64,000 nt of DNA from Paulownia fortunei (taxonomy: Eukaryota; Streptophyta; Magnoliopsida; Lamiales; Paulowniaceae). Positions 21,552 through 33,361 of the stretch are shown here, one piece after another. The translations under genes and the position numbers were made by a program. The stretch is from contig CM033114.1 in assembly GCA_019321725.1 (NCBI GenBank), positions 17,154,278-17,218,277 on the forward strand, in the 5' to 3' direction. Each line of letters begins with the position of its first letter. Position 1 is the first letter of the stretch. The notes below the pieces were generated by a model, which was not told where the DNA came from, made no database searches, and saw only the letters and a program-made list of their open reading frames with translations.

Positions 21552-22972
21552 ATGAAACCCATTAATTTCCTCTCGATCTTGATACTCTTCTTAGCCATCA
21601 TCTCATTCAGCATACTAACCAAAGAAATCCACTTCAGAACAAACCTTCTAAAAGCAACCTTTTTCCCCACCCCAATGTTTTTCAAAAATTCTTCAAGTTT
21701 CTCCATTTTACTCCAATGGTTAAACAGAAGGAAATTACCGAACCCCCTTATTGTGTCCTATGGATGGCCCCTTTTCTCTCAGGTGGTGGGTATAGCTCAG
21801 AAGCCTGGTCTTACATCTTAGCACTAAACAGTTACATTAAGAAGCAAAAGAACCCAGTTTTCAAATTGAGCGTTGAGCAGCATGGTGATCAAGAAAATGT
21901 TGAGTTCTGGGAGGGTTTGCCTTTGGAAATGAAAAACCTGGCTATTAAGCTTTACCAAACTGAATGCAGATTGAATCAGACTATTGTGGTTTGTCATAGT
22001 GAACCTGGGGCTTGGTATCCCCCTCTGTTTCAAACCCTTCCTTGCCCGCCCACTGGTTATGGTCAGTTTAAGGTTGTGATTGGAAGGACTATGTTTGAGA
22101 CTGATAGAGTAAATGAGGAACACATGAGGCGGTGTAATAGGATGGATCATGTTTGGGTTCCTACTGATTTCCATGTTACTACATTTAAGCAAAGTGGGGT
22201 TGATCCCATGAAGGTTGGGAAGATTGTTCAGCCTGTTGATTTGGAGTTTTTTGATGCAATTAAGGTTGAGCCATTGGACTTGGCTTCATTAGGTAGTCTA
22301 GTATTAGGATCAGATAAATTGAATTTGAAACAGAGGTTTGTTTTCTTGAGTGTATTCAAATGGGAGTATAGAAAGGGGTGGGATGTGTTGTTGAGGTCTT
22401 ATCTGAAGGAGTTCTCTAGGGTTGATGATGTTGCATTGTATTTATTAACGAATGCGTATCACTCGGACAGAGATTTTGCTAACAAGATTGCTGAGTATGT
22501 GGAGGATTCTGATTTGGAGAAACCTGTTAATGGTTGGGCTCCAATTTATGTGATTGATAACCATATAGCTCAGGTTGATCTGCCAAGATTGTATTTGGCA
22601 GCTAATGCATTTGTTCTGCCATCTAGAGGGGAAGGTTGGGGTCGACCAATCGTGGAGGCAATGGCAATGTCACTGCCGGTGATCACTACCAACTGGTCGG
22701 GGCCGACTGAGTATCTGACAGATGAGAATAGCTACCCAATACCTTTAGAGGGAATGAGTGAAGTCAAAGAAGGACCTTTTAAGGGGCATATGTGGGCGGA
22801 GCCTTCTGTTGATAAGCTGCAATTTCTGATGAGGCACGTAATGCGCAATCCTGATGAAGCTAAAAGTAAAGGAATGGAAGCTAGGCTTGACATGATGAGA
22901 AAGTTCTCCCCTGAAATTGTTGCAGAGGACATTATCAACCATTTACAACGAATTGTTGACAATTTTCATTGA
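21552..22972 (+). CDS. GT4-type glycosyltransferase; anchor in a different frame
   Basis: The intact open frame (ATG at 21716, 418 residues) is a GT-B fold retaining glycosyltransferase, group 1/family 4. It has a glycine-rich donor loop GGGYSSEA (23-30), KWEYRKGWDVLL (215-226) opening the C-terminal domain, and the E-x7-E signature EGWGRPIVE (E306, E314) before AMSLPVITTNWSGPTEYL. Donor and acceptor cannot be told from sequence. An upstream ATG at 21552 in another frame encodes MKPINF then a hydrophobic run LSILILFLAIISFSIL and basic residues, which looks like a type II Golgi/ER signal anchor. About 55 residues of it plus 418 would suit a plant family member of roughly 470-490 aa. The frame change must fall between about 21690 and 21740. 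It could be a one-base assembly error, a real frameshift, or the anchor may be unused. The coding part has no intron. I recognise the family, not a specific gene. Confidence 0.88.
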
Positions 22973-24160
22973 GCCTTTGGACTTTGTTCTGTTAAAAGAA
23001 GAAAGATGGAAAAAAGAACCGGATACATAAGAACTTGCATCAATTATGCACATGCTGGTGATCTTTTAGCCTAGTCCTTCAACTTGGCTGACTTAGAATG
23101 CATTGGCTACTTTGCTTATAGTTTGCCCAATGCCTAATGGAAGCTTATAGTTGGATTGTCATTTACCATGTGAATTGCTATATGCATATTGTTTATGTAG
23201 ACTGATTTTCTGTGGATGGAAGATGTTACAATGTGAGGTGATATTGGAAGTATCACAGGCAGGAATGGAAGTGTATTAGACAACTTTAAAGTAGTAACTC
23301 GGGTAATATTGCACCGACTGTGTAGTTGAGAATTTGTCATTGACACTCTTAAATGATAAAACCCTATGAACAGAATCCCTGTGCCTGCAAGAAAAGGATG
23401 ATCAGAAATAAACAAGGCTCTAAATATGAGAGAACAAGTTATCTGATAAGCTTGCTGGCCCCTATACTTCTGAATGATGAAAGGTGAGGAAAGCAAGAGA
23501 AAGACATTGTTGCTTGGGCTGACCCCTCAAGATACGATGGTAAACTTGGTGGTTGATCGCCACAGTAATCACATCTGTGCAGCTAAAAAGCATTGTTACT
23601 AACTGCTTGGGCCAACTAGGAATTTGACCAATGAAAATAGCTACTCCGGCTCATGAGCGAGACCCAATTGGGATGAGAAAAATACTATTATAATGAGAAA
23701 TGTTTTGTACAATGATGATTGATGAACCTCACGGTTAGACCATACTGCAATGTGCATGCATGCCATTTAAAGAGGAAGGAAACAATGTGTAAACCATGGT
23801 TCTAACTAATAATCTTGTTCGTATCGTAGGTCACATTTGTCTCCATACTCAGAGCACCTTGTTCTGATGATCTTCGAAGGATCGCGAGCAGGAAGTGGAC
23901 TTTGAACATGTTAGGATTAACTCGTATAGATGAGTACTCGACCCATTATTAACTAATAGGATAACAGAGAGCTGCACAATTTAACTCCTGACACAGCAGA
24001 CAAGTACATAATACTTAAATATAACTTGGATCAATCTATGATTACGTTCGACTTAGATTAGTTCCTAACTACAGATGTTTAAATTAATTGTTAGTATAAT
24101 AGGCTCAAGGGTACAGTGAACACTTCACTTAAATGATGTTGTTTGCAAAATTATTTATAG
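22973..24160. other. 3' flank of the glycosyltransferase gene
   Basis: Likely 3' untranslated region at first (22973 to perhaps 23200), then intergenic. Apart from the short gene-derived fragment at 23596-23647 I see no coding sequence. Open frames of 78-120 codons here lack domains. Confidence 0.45.
23596..23647 (+). pseudogene. Short relic of the glycosyltransferase gene
   Basis: With one gap, the translation reads TNCLGQ-(gap)-RNLTNENSYS, which lines up with TNWSGPTEYLTDENSYP (residues 325-341) of the gene about 0.9 kb upstream. Nucleotide agreement is highest in ATGAaAATAGCTAC. Sequence on either side is not clearly alignable, so this is a small remnant of a tandem copy or a partial duplication. 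A chance match cannot be excluded at this length. Confidence 0.45.
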
Positions 24161-24600
24161 GGGTGCACATGGTTCGGTTAACCAATCGAACCAAACCGAA
24201 ATTAAATTTTGGTTCGATTTTAGGTTTTTTTTTTTTTTCAAATTTTTGGTTTTTTATTCAATTTCGGTTTTATTTCGATTAATCGAACCGAACCGAAAAC
24301 CGAATTACTATTTTTATATATTTATATAAATTATTTTTATATATATATTTGTATTATTTTTATTTTAAAAATTAAGTTTTTATATTTTGTTATTTGTTTT
24401 CATACTATTTTTTATGTTTTTCTCACCCAAATTAAAAATAATATATAAAAAATTATATTTTATAATTTTATTATTTAGTTTTTATTTTATTTTATTTATT
24501 TTTTAAAAAAATTCAGTTAACTAAAAACCGAACCGAAAAAGAAATTCGGTTATAACGGAACTGAATTAAAAAATTTGGTTCGATTTTCGATTTATAATTT
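24161..24600. repeat. Dispersed CCGAACCGAA-type repeat element
   Basis: Begins GGGGTGCACATGGTTCGGTTAACC and contains many copies of AACCGAA / TTCGGTT in both orientations around a very AT-rich core (24300-24500), closing with AACCGAACCGAAAAAG and GGTTCGATTTTCG. This composition is typical of a common non-autonomous plant repeat built of alternating TTCGGTT blocks. Non-coding. Confidence 0.7.
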
Positions 24601-25263
24601 TGCCTAATTGAAATTTCAATTTTGGACCCTAATTATTTGTACTGAAAGAATAAGCAGATTGAAGAGATTTTATGGTCATGAACATACTGGTAATCACATG
24701 AAGGTACAGGCAACGTTTGGTTTCAGTTGGATTTCATTTTCAGTGTTTCCCCAAATATTTAATTGTTGGATGTTGCCAACTGAAGCTATGCAGAAAATTT
24801 GTTGTCCAAAAGCAATTTCAACTGCTGTCACCATTGTCCGTTGGAAGAAATACAAGGACAATACTATGTGAATTATTGGCCAAGATAGGTTATAAATTTG
24901 CAGCATATGTGGATATCTGGTTTTCCACATGATATACTATTCCCATCAGTTCGAATGCTCTGTATGAATTTGATATTTTATCTCATATTTTATATGAAAA
25001 TACATGATAAGTGTATAATATTTCTTTAAATATTTATATTTGGCACGTGTTTGTATGAAAGTAAAATATCAAATTAAAATAAAAGATCCGAAATACTAAA
25101 CTTATAAACTTAAAGCCATCTGCCAATTTCATTTTTTGCAAATGCTTATAAATCCCAAGAGAAAACTATACGTATAAACTTAGAAAGCTTTCAAAAACTC
25201 TGTTACCTTGCCTGCACAAGATCAGTTGCACAAACCATACATACAGTGTTTCTTTTTCAAGAA
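24601..25263. other. Intergenic, and putative leader of the orphan exon
   Basis: No domain in either strand. The open frames at 24608-24932 overlap one another on both strands and show no conserved motif. Sequence from about 25140 to 25263 has the look of a plant 5' leader (ACAAGATCAGTTGCACAAACC...) ahead of the ATG at 25264. Confidence 0.35.
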
Positions 25264-25438
25264 ATGGCAGTACCATACCATATTGCCTTATCCCCTTCAC
25301 CTTTTACAACATTGCCTTTATTCCATCCCTTTCCCAAGAATTCTCCATTTTACATGTGTGGAAACAGAAAGCTTTGTCTGAAAGTTGATTGCAAAGCCAA
25401 AGATGTAGAGGAAATAAGTTCTTCCAGGGATGGTTTCT
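25264..25438 (+). pseudogene. Orphan first exon of a probable plastid-targeted protein
   Basis: ATG at 25264 opens 58 codons rich in Ser, Pro and Phe (MAVPYHIALSPSPFTTLPLF...) with few acidic residues at first, then a charged stretch KAKDVEEISSSRDG. That is a typical transit-peptide-then-mature-start profile. It ends at a perfect donor, GGTTTCT|GTAAGT (intron from 25439, phase 1). If the donor is ignored, the frame stops three codons later. No following exon is recognisable in the next 3 kb, which are AT-rich and carry a large microsatellite, so this looks like a truncated gene. I do not recognise the protein. Confidence 0.45.
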
Positions 25439-25689
25439 GTAAGTTTGTTTAGATGCATTCCTCTTCATAATGACTGAAATTGCAGTATTGACACATTGTC
25501 CTCTGTAAATGTAATATTTGTTCCCTTGTTTGTTTATTCTTAGTATTGTTAAGAAAAGATTGCTCAGTGGTTTTTCTTTTGGTTAAATTTTCATTTTTAC
25601 TTTTTTATTTTTGGTTTTTTATCTTTGTATTTTAAAATTAATAAAGATCTTTTCACATTTCAATTATTCACACTTTTATAAGTAGGGTA

Positions 25690-25716
25690 TTCACACACAC
25701 ACATATATATATATAT

Positions 25717-25783
<67 letters not shown>

Positions 25784-25793
25784 CGCGCGCGCT
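25690..25793. repeat. Compound self-complementary microsatellite (CA/TA/TG/CG)
   Basis: The run is (CA)n-(TA)n-(CA)n-(CG)3-(AC)8-(AT)12-(GT)6-(GC)5. The part 25725-25792 is nearly palindromic: GC and AC blocks on the left pair with GT and GC blocks on the right around an (AT)12 centre. It can form a cruciform, and the alternating purine-pyrimidine tracts favour left-handed DNA. Confidence 0.92.
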
Positions 25794-27470
25794 AGGGGTG
25801 TGTGGCATACTCGATACGTGTGCATAATTATTAGTTATTTATAATTAGTTATTTTTCTTGTGACTTTTAATATATGTATTTATTGAAAAATAAATAAATG
25901 AACAAAAAAATATTTTTATATTAAGTAATGAAGAGAAAAAAGAAATATTTATGAGAAAAGAGATATTAGGAAGAGAGTTGAGAAGTTTGAAAGCCAAACA
26001 GCATTTGTACACTTCACAAGTTTTTGTAACTAATCAAATGACTGTCCAAAAAAGTGGTCAGGTCACTATTTGGCTCTTTTCTAAATTTTAATATGGATAT
26101 ATAAACATACAAATATATAAATCTTATTTTTCTCGTACGTATTTTGAATTATCGAATAATATTCTGTATTTTAAATGTGAAATATTTAATACACGTATTA
26201 TAATTATTTCGTGTAAATTTAACAAGTAACACTCTATTTTAATAAATATTTATAATTTAAATATAATCAAAAAATTATTCAAAAGTTATTTATATGTAAT
26301 TGAATATCATATAAAAATAAAAATTCTAATAATTTCTTAATATGCTAATTATTAATAAATAGTTATCTTTAAGTTATGTCATAATTATAAGTTAAATAAT
26401 ATAGAAATCCATATAAAAAAAATTGTATAATTTATAAATATGTTTGTGTTTTATCCATATGTCTACGAATTTGTGCATTATAAATTTTCATATTTATTAA
26501 TAACTTTTAACAAAAATTCATAATATACTTGTACATATTGAATATCAATTTTTGTTTCATTCCTTATTTAACTAACCCACACACATATATATTTATAATT
26601 ATATATATATATATATATATGACAACTGCCCACGTTATAATTTGTTTGCCTTCAATGGAATTCTCTTTTAGGATACTGCAAAACCACCAAATATTTGTGA
26701 ATAACAATTCGAAAGGTTCCCTCAAGTACTTTTCTAAAACTGTGTGTGAATTTATGTGAATGTGATAAGAAAGAGTTCTAGGGACAAATCTTGACATTAG
26801 CGTCGTGTATAAATAGAAGTATCATTTTTCGAGTCATTCCAATGTTTGAATTATGAGTTTTTTCTGATCAAAATTATCCTATCAATTTTTAGTGTTTTAT
26901 TTAGCCTCACACATTTCAGCAAACTAAACCAAGTGACACATTTTGTAGTTTGTCGTCGTTATTTTTAATTGTTAATATGTTATATTCTGTGAACAATACA
27001 CTAAATATATAAATATATATTATATTGATGTTTTTTAGACTTTAATTATTAAGAAAAACGAGCCTTGAAAGTGAAAGTGAACCATGCATGTGGACTCCAT
27101 GAAAATTCTTTCTTGTCATCCTTTATTTTCAGGCAAACACTTAAACTCTCTAAAAGAACAATGGCTTCATTAAGCAATTCTTGTTAATTAGGTTAAGTGG
27201 TGATAACAATATGCCTCTTGAAATTAGAGTCTATATGTTTTTTGTATTTTTGGGTAAATTTTATTTTGCCCCCTCAACTACTACTTAAATGAGAGTCCTC
27301 TCCATCATTTTGCCTCATCTAATTTTTGAAAATGTTTCAGTTACCAAAATCCAAAACAGTTGGTTATCTAAATAATTGAATTAATAAAATGTGTTTGATG
27401 CAAAATTTTATTAATGAATTTTTGGTTATTTTATTAATAAGTTTTTCATTAGTTGTCATAATGTGTGATT

Positions 27471-27476
27471 TATATA

Positions 27477-27510
<34 letters not shown>

Positions 27511-27513
27511 TAT
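27471..27513. repeat. (AT)n microsatellite
   Basis: About 40 bases of TATATA with one TATTATA interruption. It produces a spurious low-complexity open frame. Confidence 0.9.
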
Positions 27514-28740
27514 GTTTTCAATTTATGAATTGGAAAAGCAAAATATGTTTCTTATAATCAACCCACAGTTATTTAAATTTAATTTTAATTGCTTTTTCAT
27601 CAACTATATAAATGTAACTAATCTAATTGAATAATCATCATCAACTAATAATGTCAGCTTAGGTTGGAGGGAATGGGGTAGGAGGAGATTGGGGTATTTC
27701 TTTTTTAATTTTTTCCTTTACATTAAATTTAGGGGCGCAATTGATAAATCATGGCCATTTTTCAAGAAATCTTAAATTAATTATTTTTTAAAAAAAGTAG
27801 AGGGCAAATATGATGCTACGACAAAACGAAGAAAGCTGACCCTATTATTTTGGTTGTCTAGGGTTATAACCAAACAAGGAAAAAGATCATTTCTCATATA
27901 TCAAGTATCAAAATAAACCCTTTTTTAATGATGTGTTGATTCAATCAATAAGTTAGGAATGGGTATAAATTTCCATGGAAGAGAAGATACTTATGCACCA
28001 TAAGTTTTCATATATAAATCTCAATTTATTAAAATTTGATATTCGTCCAATCAAACATTTTAAGAATTCAAATCCAAGCTCGTCACAGACCCGTCGTATT
28101 AGTGTTAGACCCACTAAACTGATTTTATAATTATATAAATATTAAAAAATATATTTTTTAAAAATAACACCATTAAAATTTTCTAAACAAAATATTTTTT
28201 AAATAAAATATTATATAAATATATATATTATTAAAATAAAAAATTAAATAAAAAATTAAATGAGGCATGGCAGGTTCAAGAATAAAAAAATAAAACCCAT
28301 CCTAAATTCGTTTATAATTTTAAAAGCAAATTCTAGGCGGTCATACCCACGTCAATCTTATCCCTATTTCCATATACATTCCCCCTATCCAAATCCTCTT
28401 GATTTACGCTATGATCTCTTTCAAAATTTCAAGCTATTTGCATGAGGAACATGTATAAAAATTAGGCTTAAGTATAGAAACATAAATAATTTAATGAAAT
28501 GGCTTAGTGAAAGGACCTATATATAGTAATGGCACAGATTTTGGTGTTAAATAGGGCTCAAAGATTCACTCCAAGAAAGAAAGAAGATCAGATATTCCAA
28601 AGATTTTGAGGCAACTTTAATGCATTAACTAAAAACAACAAAATTTGGGATTACATGCCAACATTGAGTCTACCTAAAGCAGAGTCACCTCTCACAGTTG
28701 GCTTTTGAATTTTTGGATAAGGACCTGTGTTCTTCTTCAC

Positions 28741-28747
28741 TATAAAA
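28741..28747 (+). promoter_or_regulatory. TATA box of MIOX
   Basis: TATAAAA after CTTCTTCAC, 86 bases before the MIOX start codon, a normal plant spacing for a short 5' leader. A second TATATATAG-like run lies near 28520 but is farther away. Confidence 0.6.
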
Positions 28748-28826
28748 TGTGCATGTTCAGCCCTTTAATCCCTCAACACAAGATCACTTTTTCTACGTTT
28801 ATCGGTTTCGAAGTTTTGGAGTGAAG

Positions 28827-30893
28827 ATGACTATCGTCATTGAGCAGCCTGAGCTTGGTATACCCATTTTGTTTCATCAGCTCTCTTTTCAATTTTTCGA
28901 TGATCAGATCAACTGGTCAAGAAGAGTACCTCTATTTTTTCTTCTTTTTTGGGGGGGTTACTTTTATTGATTTTTGTCCTGTTTTCATTGTTAAGCGATT
29001 TTGAACTGTGAAAGAAGTTTCAAACTGACTAAATGCTTATTTCTCTGATAAGGGATTGAAGTAAGGGATCGTAAGAGGGTTCCTGAAACTGATGAATTGG
29101 TTTTAGATGGAGGATTTGTAGTGCCTGACAACAATTCATATGGCCATTCTTTCAGGTCATGTGTTTTTTTCTCCTCGTTTCCCTTGATCATCTGTCTGTT
29201 CTCCTAACTTTGGAAAACCTGAAACTTTGATGTCTAATTCGACAGGGATTATGGTGCTGAAAGTGAAAGAAAAGAGACAGTGGAGGAACTCTATCGGCTC
29301 AGCCACATTAGCCAAACATATGACTTTGTCAGAGAAAAAAAACAAGAAAAATATTTGTTCCACTAATTCAGTTTTATGTTTTATACCTGATTATGAACAT
29401 ATTTTTGTGTGAAATAACTGATGCAGGTGAAGAGAATGAGGGAAATGTATAGCTCGTTGGATCGAGTTGAGATGAGCATTTGGGAATGCTGTGAACTTCT
29501 GAATGAGGTTGTGGATGATAGTGATCCTGACTTGGATGAACCTCAGATTCAACATTTGCTTCAAACTGCTGAGGGCATTAGGAAAGACTATCCCAATGAA
29601 GATTGGTTGCACTTGACTGCACTTATTCATGGTAATTACTCTTGCATTTGTTGTGTGAACTTCAAGTTCTCCATGGACAACATAATACATGTCCATATAT
29701 GTAAAGTAACAGCACAAGTTTATCTGTATCAAGTCACCTTATATAAAAGTTGTTTGTTCTAGATCTTGGGAAAGTGCTTCTTCTACCTAGCTTTGGAGGT
29801 CTGCCACAATGGGCTGTTGTTGGTGAGGATTTTGTTATTCATGAAACTGATTAAGTACTTGAACTCGTTCTTGTTATTCATATAGTAATCTGCTACTTAA
29901 ATTGCAGGCGACACATTTCCTCTAGGCTGTGCCTTTGATCAATCAATTGTTCATTATGAGGTCTGTCTTCCAAAGTTCGTCTGCGATTTTCATGTCAACT
30001 ATGTAAAAATTACCTAAAATCTCAAACAATGCAGCACTTCAAAGGCAACCCTGATTACAACAATCCAGCTTATAACACCAAGTTTGGAATTTATTCAGAG
30101 GGGTGTGGACTAGATAATGTTTTGATGTCATGGGGGCATGATGACTACATGTACTTGGTATATATCTTTCTTCGATCTGGAAATACGTAATCAGTTTCTT
30201 GAATAGGTACCAAATCTAATCCAACAGCAATGCTCGTGCAGGTGGCTAAGGAAAACAAAACTACTCTGCCACCAGCTGCACTGTTTATTATTCGGTATCA
30301 TTCGTTTTATTGTAAGTATTTGTACGTATGTATTTCCTCTTGTTAGATTAAATACGAGCTGTATACATCTAACCCTACCTTCTTAACTGTGGTTAAGCAT
30401 TGCACAAGTCAGGAGCATATGAATACCTAATGAATGAAGAGGATGTTGAAAATCTGAAGTGGCTGCAAATATTCAAGTTGAGGGCCTTTGAACTTATTCT
30501 TTCATATCCCTTAACTGCTTTTTTCCCATATAAGATTTTCTATTGTAACATTATATAAACTTAACCAAAGATTCTAACGAATAAAAGAAACAAACATCAG
30601 CTAAATTTACACATGGCCAGTACCGTTGTTGGAATAGACGATGTAATACAATAATGCAATGTAAATTTATATGGTCTGATCATTCTTTGTGCAGTAAATA
30701 TGATCTGTACAGCAAAAGCAAGGTCAAGATTGATGTGGACAAAGTCAAGCCATATTATATCTCCCTTATTGAGAAGGTAAAAAAATAACTTAACATACTC
30801 ATCGTCTTCTCGATTTAACGAAATCATATATGAATGTGTTGTTATATTCTGATGAATGCAATGCAGTACTTTCCATCAAAGCTAAAATGGTGA
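28827..30893 (+). CDS. MIOX: myo-inositol oxygenase, 11 exons
   Basis: Cytosolic non-haem di-iron enzyme that oxidises myo-inositol to D-glucuronate, feeding UDP-glucuronate for cell-wall sugars and linked to ascorbate. Exons: 28827-28857, 29053-29155, 29246-29327, 29427-29631, 29763-29822, 29908-29960, 30035-30157, 30242-30311, 30398-30476, 30695-30776, 30867-30893. All introns are GT-AG and phases join without a stop, giving 304 residues, close to the usual 285-320. All six iron ligands known from the mouse enzyme have counterparts: H115 (QIQHLL), H140-D141 (ALIHDLGK), H213 (SWGHDDY), H239 (IRYHSFY) and D272 (NKYDLYSK). The C-terminus YFPSKLKW is the family signature. The start is fixed by MTIVIEQPE before the first donor. 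One small oddity: Ser243 at the exon 8/9 junction, where Pro is usual in plants. The gene looks intact and functional. Confidence 0.97.
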
Positions 30894-33014
30894 AAAATTC
30901 ATGTTGTCTTCAAAAAGCACGAAATCGAGTGAATGATGCTGCCTTTGATGAGGATTGTTGGGAGATCAGTGTTTATTTTCTTCTACTGAGGCATTAATGG
31001 ATTATGTATTTTCTTAATGATGTTATGCTGTGAATGAGTTTTTATTCTTCGAAAATGAGAAACTGCAGTCTGCAACTCTTTATTATATTAAGGAAATTCT
31101 TTTTTCAGTGTGCTGCATTTTGTGGTGTTTTCCTTCTAATATCAGACAACACTTCTTTTGCATTCCTATGGAATTAGGGGTTGACATCATGCTCAAATAA
31201 CTCATGCTCTCTCTCTAGGACATGAATATTTGTCCAATTAAAAAGAGTAACGTATATTCGACCTCCTTTCTTCTCATCGACCAATGCTGCGGGTTACTTA
31301 CTTCATCCATAAATTGAAGATAGGTATTTTCAGGTTATGAGCAACAAACAAAAAAAGTAGATAAAATAGAAGAAATTTATGATTTGATCATAATTATTTA
31401 TCATATAAATTCTACAGATACGTAATATTTGTATAAACACACGCACACGCACACGCACACATACACACACACACACACACAATATATATATATATAATAT
31501 TTACATAAGCATACACATAAACATACAAACACACAAACATGTGAAAAAGTTAATAATTTCATATTGAAACTAATAAGGTATTCATTAAAGTAAACAAAAA
31601 TGAATATGATAACAGATATTAAGATAAAATAAATTGTAATAAATAGCTTATATGTATTTAATAAATATTTAAAAATATAACATAAAGTTACAAAATTATT
31701 CATCAAGTGGACTTATTTGTAGAAGTACATAATTTGTTGATTATTATTATTTGATAGATTTTATTTTAACTTACTGATGATATCAAACTTACTGGAGATT
31801 TAAAGAACTTGTGCTAGAAATTATATATACACCTATACATATCTTGGTACAATTATTTATTGAATTAAAAAAATATGAAATACGTATGAAAATGTTTTTT
31901 TATTTCATAGAGTATCATTTTTTAAATTAGTTTTGGCAGAAGAAAAAAAATCTTATTTTGGATTGAATTATAAAAATAGGTTAATAATTTGTATATCCAA
32001 AAAAAGATAATTTATTGAAATAAAAGATGATGATTATGAAAGCTGATATGAAGATAGAATAGATAATAATTTAAGTTTCTTATATTCAATAAATGTTAAA
32101 AAATATAAGGAAAATAAAAGAGTATGCATTAATTAAACTTATCCATAGAAACATATATCACATAATTTCAATGAAAAAATACATAAATTTCCAATCATCA
32201 AAATAGTTAATAAGTTAAGGAAAATAGAGTAACAGTACTCATAATAATGATAAGAATAATAATCTGAATATACAACTAAAAAAAGTGAAACATTGCTTAA
32301 ATATCATTTGAATATATTGTACATGGTTTTTAAACAATTCTTTTTTTTTTTTTTAATTTGTATCGAGTTTTAAATTGTGTTTAAATTTAATTTGACTATT
32401 AACTAAGTTGAGTCTAAACATATTTTAATCAAGCAGAACAGAAGTTTTAGATAATTTTATTATTTTTAACTAATTAAACTAAAAAAGAGTATTTAAATTT
32501 AGTTTGTTATGCTTAACCTTTTTAGCAATTAATTTCGAGTATCGAATAATTTCATTCATTTTTTCAATCATATTTAAATATCAATAGATATTATAAAATA
32601 AACAAAAAAGAATTACTATTAAAAAATCTCTATGTATGATTTAGTGCACTAAATTTGTGTGGAAAATTGTATAAAGTTGTAAAATGAGAGCGCTTTATAG
32701 GCTTTATGTAATAATCAAACGTAAAATTCCCAACTTAATTTCAATCAGCCTTTCTACAATAATGGAGACAAGTTTTACAATAATTGGCTCAACCTACCTA
32801 CTACTCATTAGGATTGTATATTACTGGATTATACATAATAATATTTATTTTATGGATTATACATAATAATATTTATTTTATAACATTATTATATATAAAT
32901 TGAACGACCCATAGATTTATTTAGATACCACACAAAGGTATGCCATGAAATTTTCCATAATATCTTAATTTATATTCTAAAATATTGTATTGTTCTCCAA
33001 CAAATCTATTTAAA
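30894..33014. other. MIOX 3' flank and AT-rich intergenic DNA
   Basis: Probable 3' untranslated region to about 31110, then AT-rich DNA with a microsatellite at 31435-31497. An approximate duplicate of TGGATTATACATAATAATATTTATTTTAT lies at 32824 and 32853. No gene seen. The open frame at 31401-31706 (-) is microsatellite translation. Confidence 0.5.
31435..31497. repeat. Compound (CA)n(TA)n microsatellite
   Basis: AAACACACGCACACGCACACGCACACATACACAC... passing into AATATATATATATATA. Confidence 0.9.
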
Positions 33015-33361
33015 TACTCTTTTTGTCCTAAATTTAAATATTGTATTTTATTTTTGGTACATTCCAAAATAAATTTTTATATTTTTTTAAGAATACACTC
33101 TTATTTAAAGTTACAATACAGTACAACTAACTTTCAATTATGCTAAAAATGTAATATCTGATCTCACTTCTTATAAATGTTAAAATTCGAATCGTCTTTT
33201 TTCGTATTTTAAATTTGAATTATTAGATAAAAAAATTACTTAACTTTCCATCACTATTTTTAAAGACAGATGCATAGATTATAACAAAAGTTTCATTCAA
33301 CTCTCATATCAAACTTTTTGCCTAGACAAAATAAGACCATAAAAATGGGACAAATGGAGTA
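33015..33361. mobile_element. Stowaway-like MITE, about 347 bp
   Basis: Left end TACTCTTTTTGTCCTAAAT and right end ATGGGACAAATGGAGTA form imperfect inverted repeats of the plant Stowaway type (TACTCCCTCCGTCC...). TA bases at both ends fit the TA target site. The interior is AT-rich and non-coding. Confidence 0.7.

Larger units (their letters stand above)
25439..28480. other. AT-rich intergenic DNA with microsatellites
   Basis: No coding exon recognised. Contains the compound microsatellite at 25690-25793 and (AT)n runs near 26596-26620 and 27471-27513. The 27950-28440 part has GGGTATAAATTTCCATGG, CGTCACAGACCCGTCG and GGCGGTCATACCCACG words, suggestive of a decayed dispersed repeat. Confidence 0.45.

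Noticed and set aside
21824..22962. Minus-strand open frames opposite the glycosyltransferase
   Set aside because: Shadows of the conserved coding frame on the other strand, with no independent domain.
21552..30893. Biosynthetic cluster of glycosyltransferase and MIOX
   Set aside because: MIOX feeds UDP-glucuronate, but the two genes are 6 kb apart with independent promoters and no shared pathway signal; adjacency alone is weak evidence.
31401..31706. 101-residue minus-strand open frame rich in Val/Cys
   Set aside because: It is the translation of a (CA)n/(TA)n microsatellite, with no domain or gene context.
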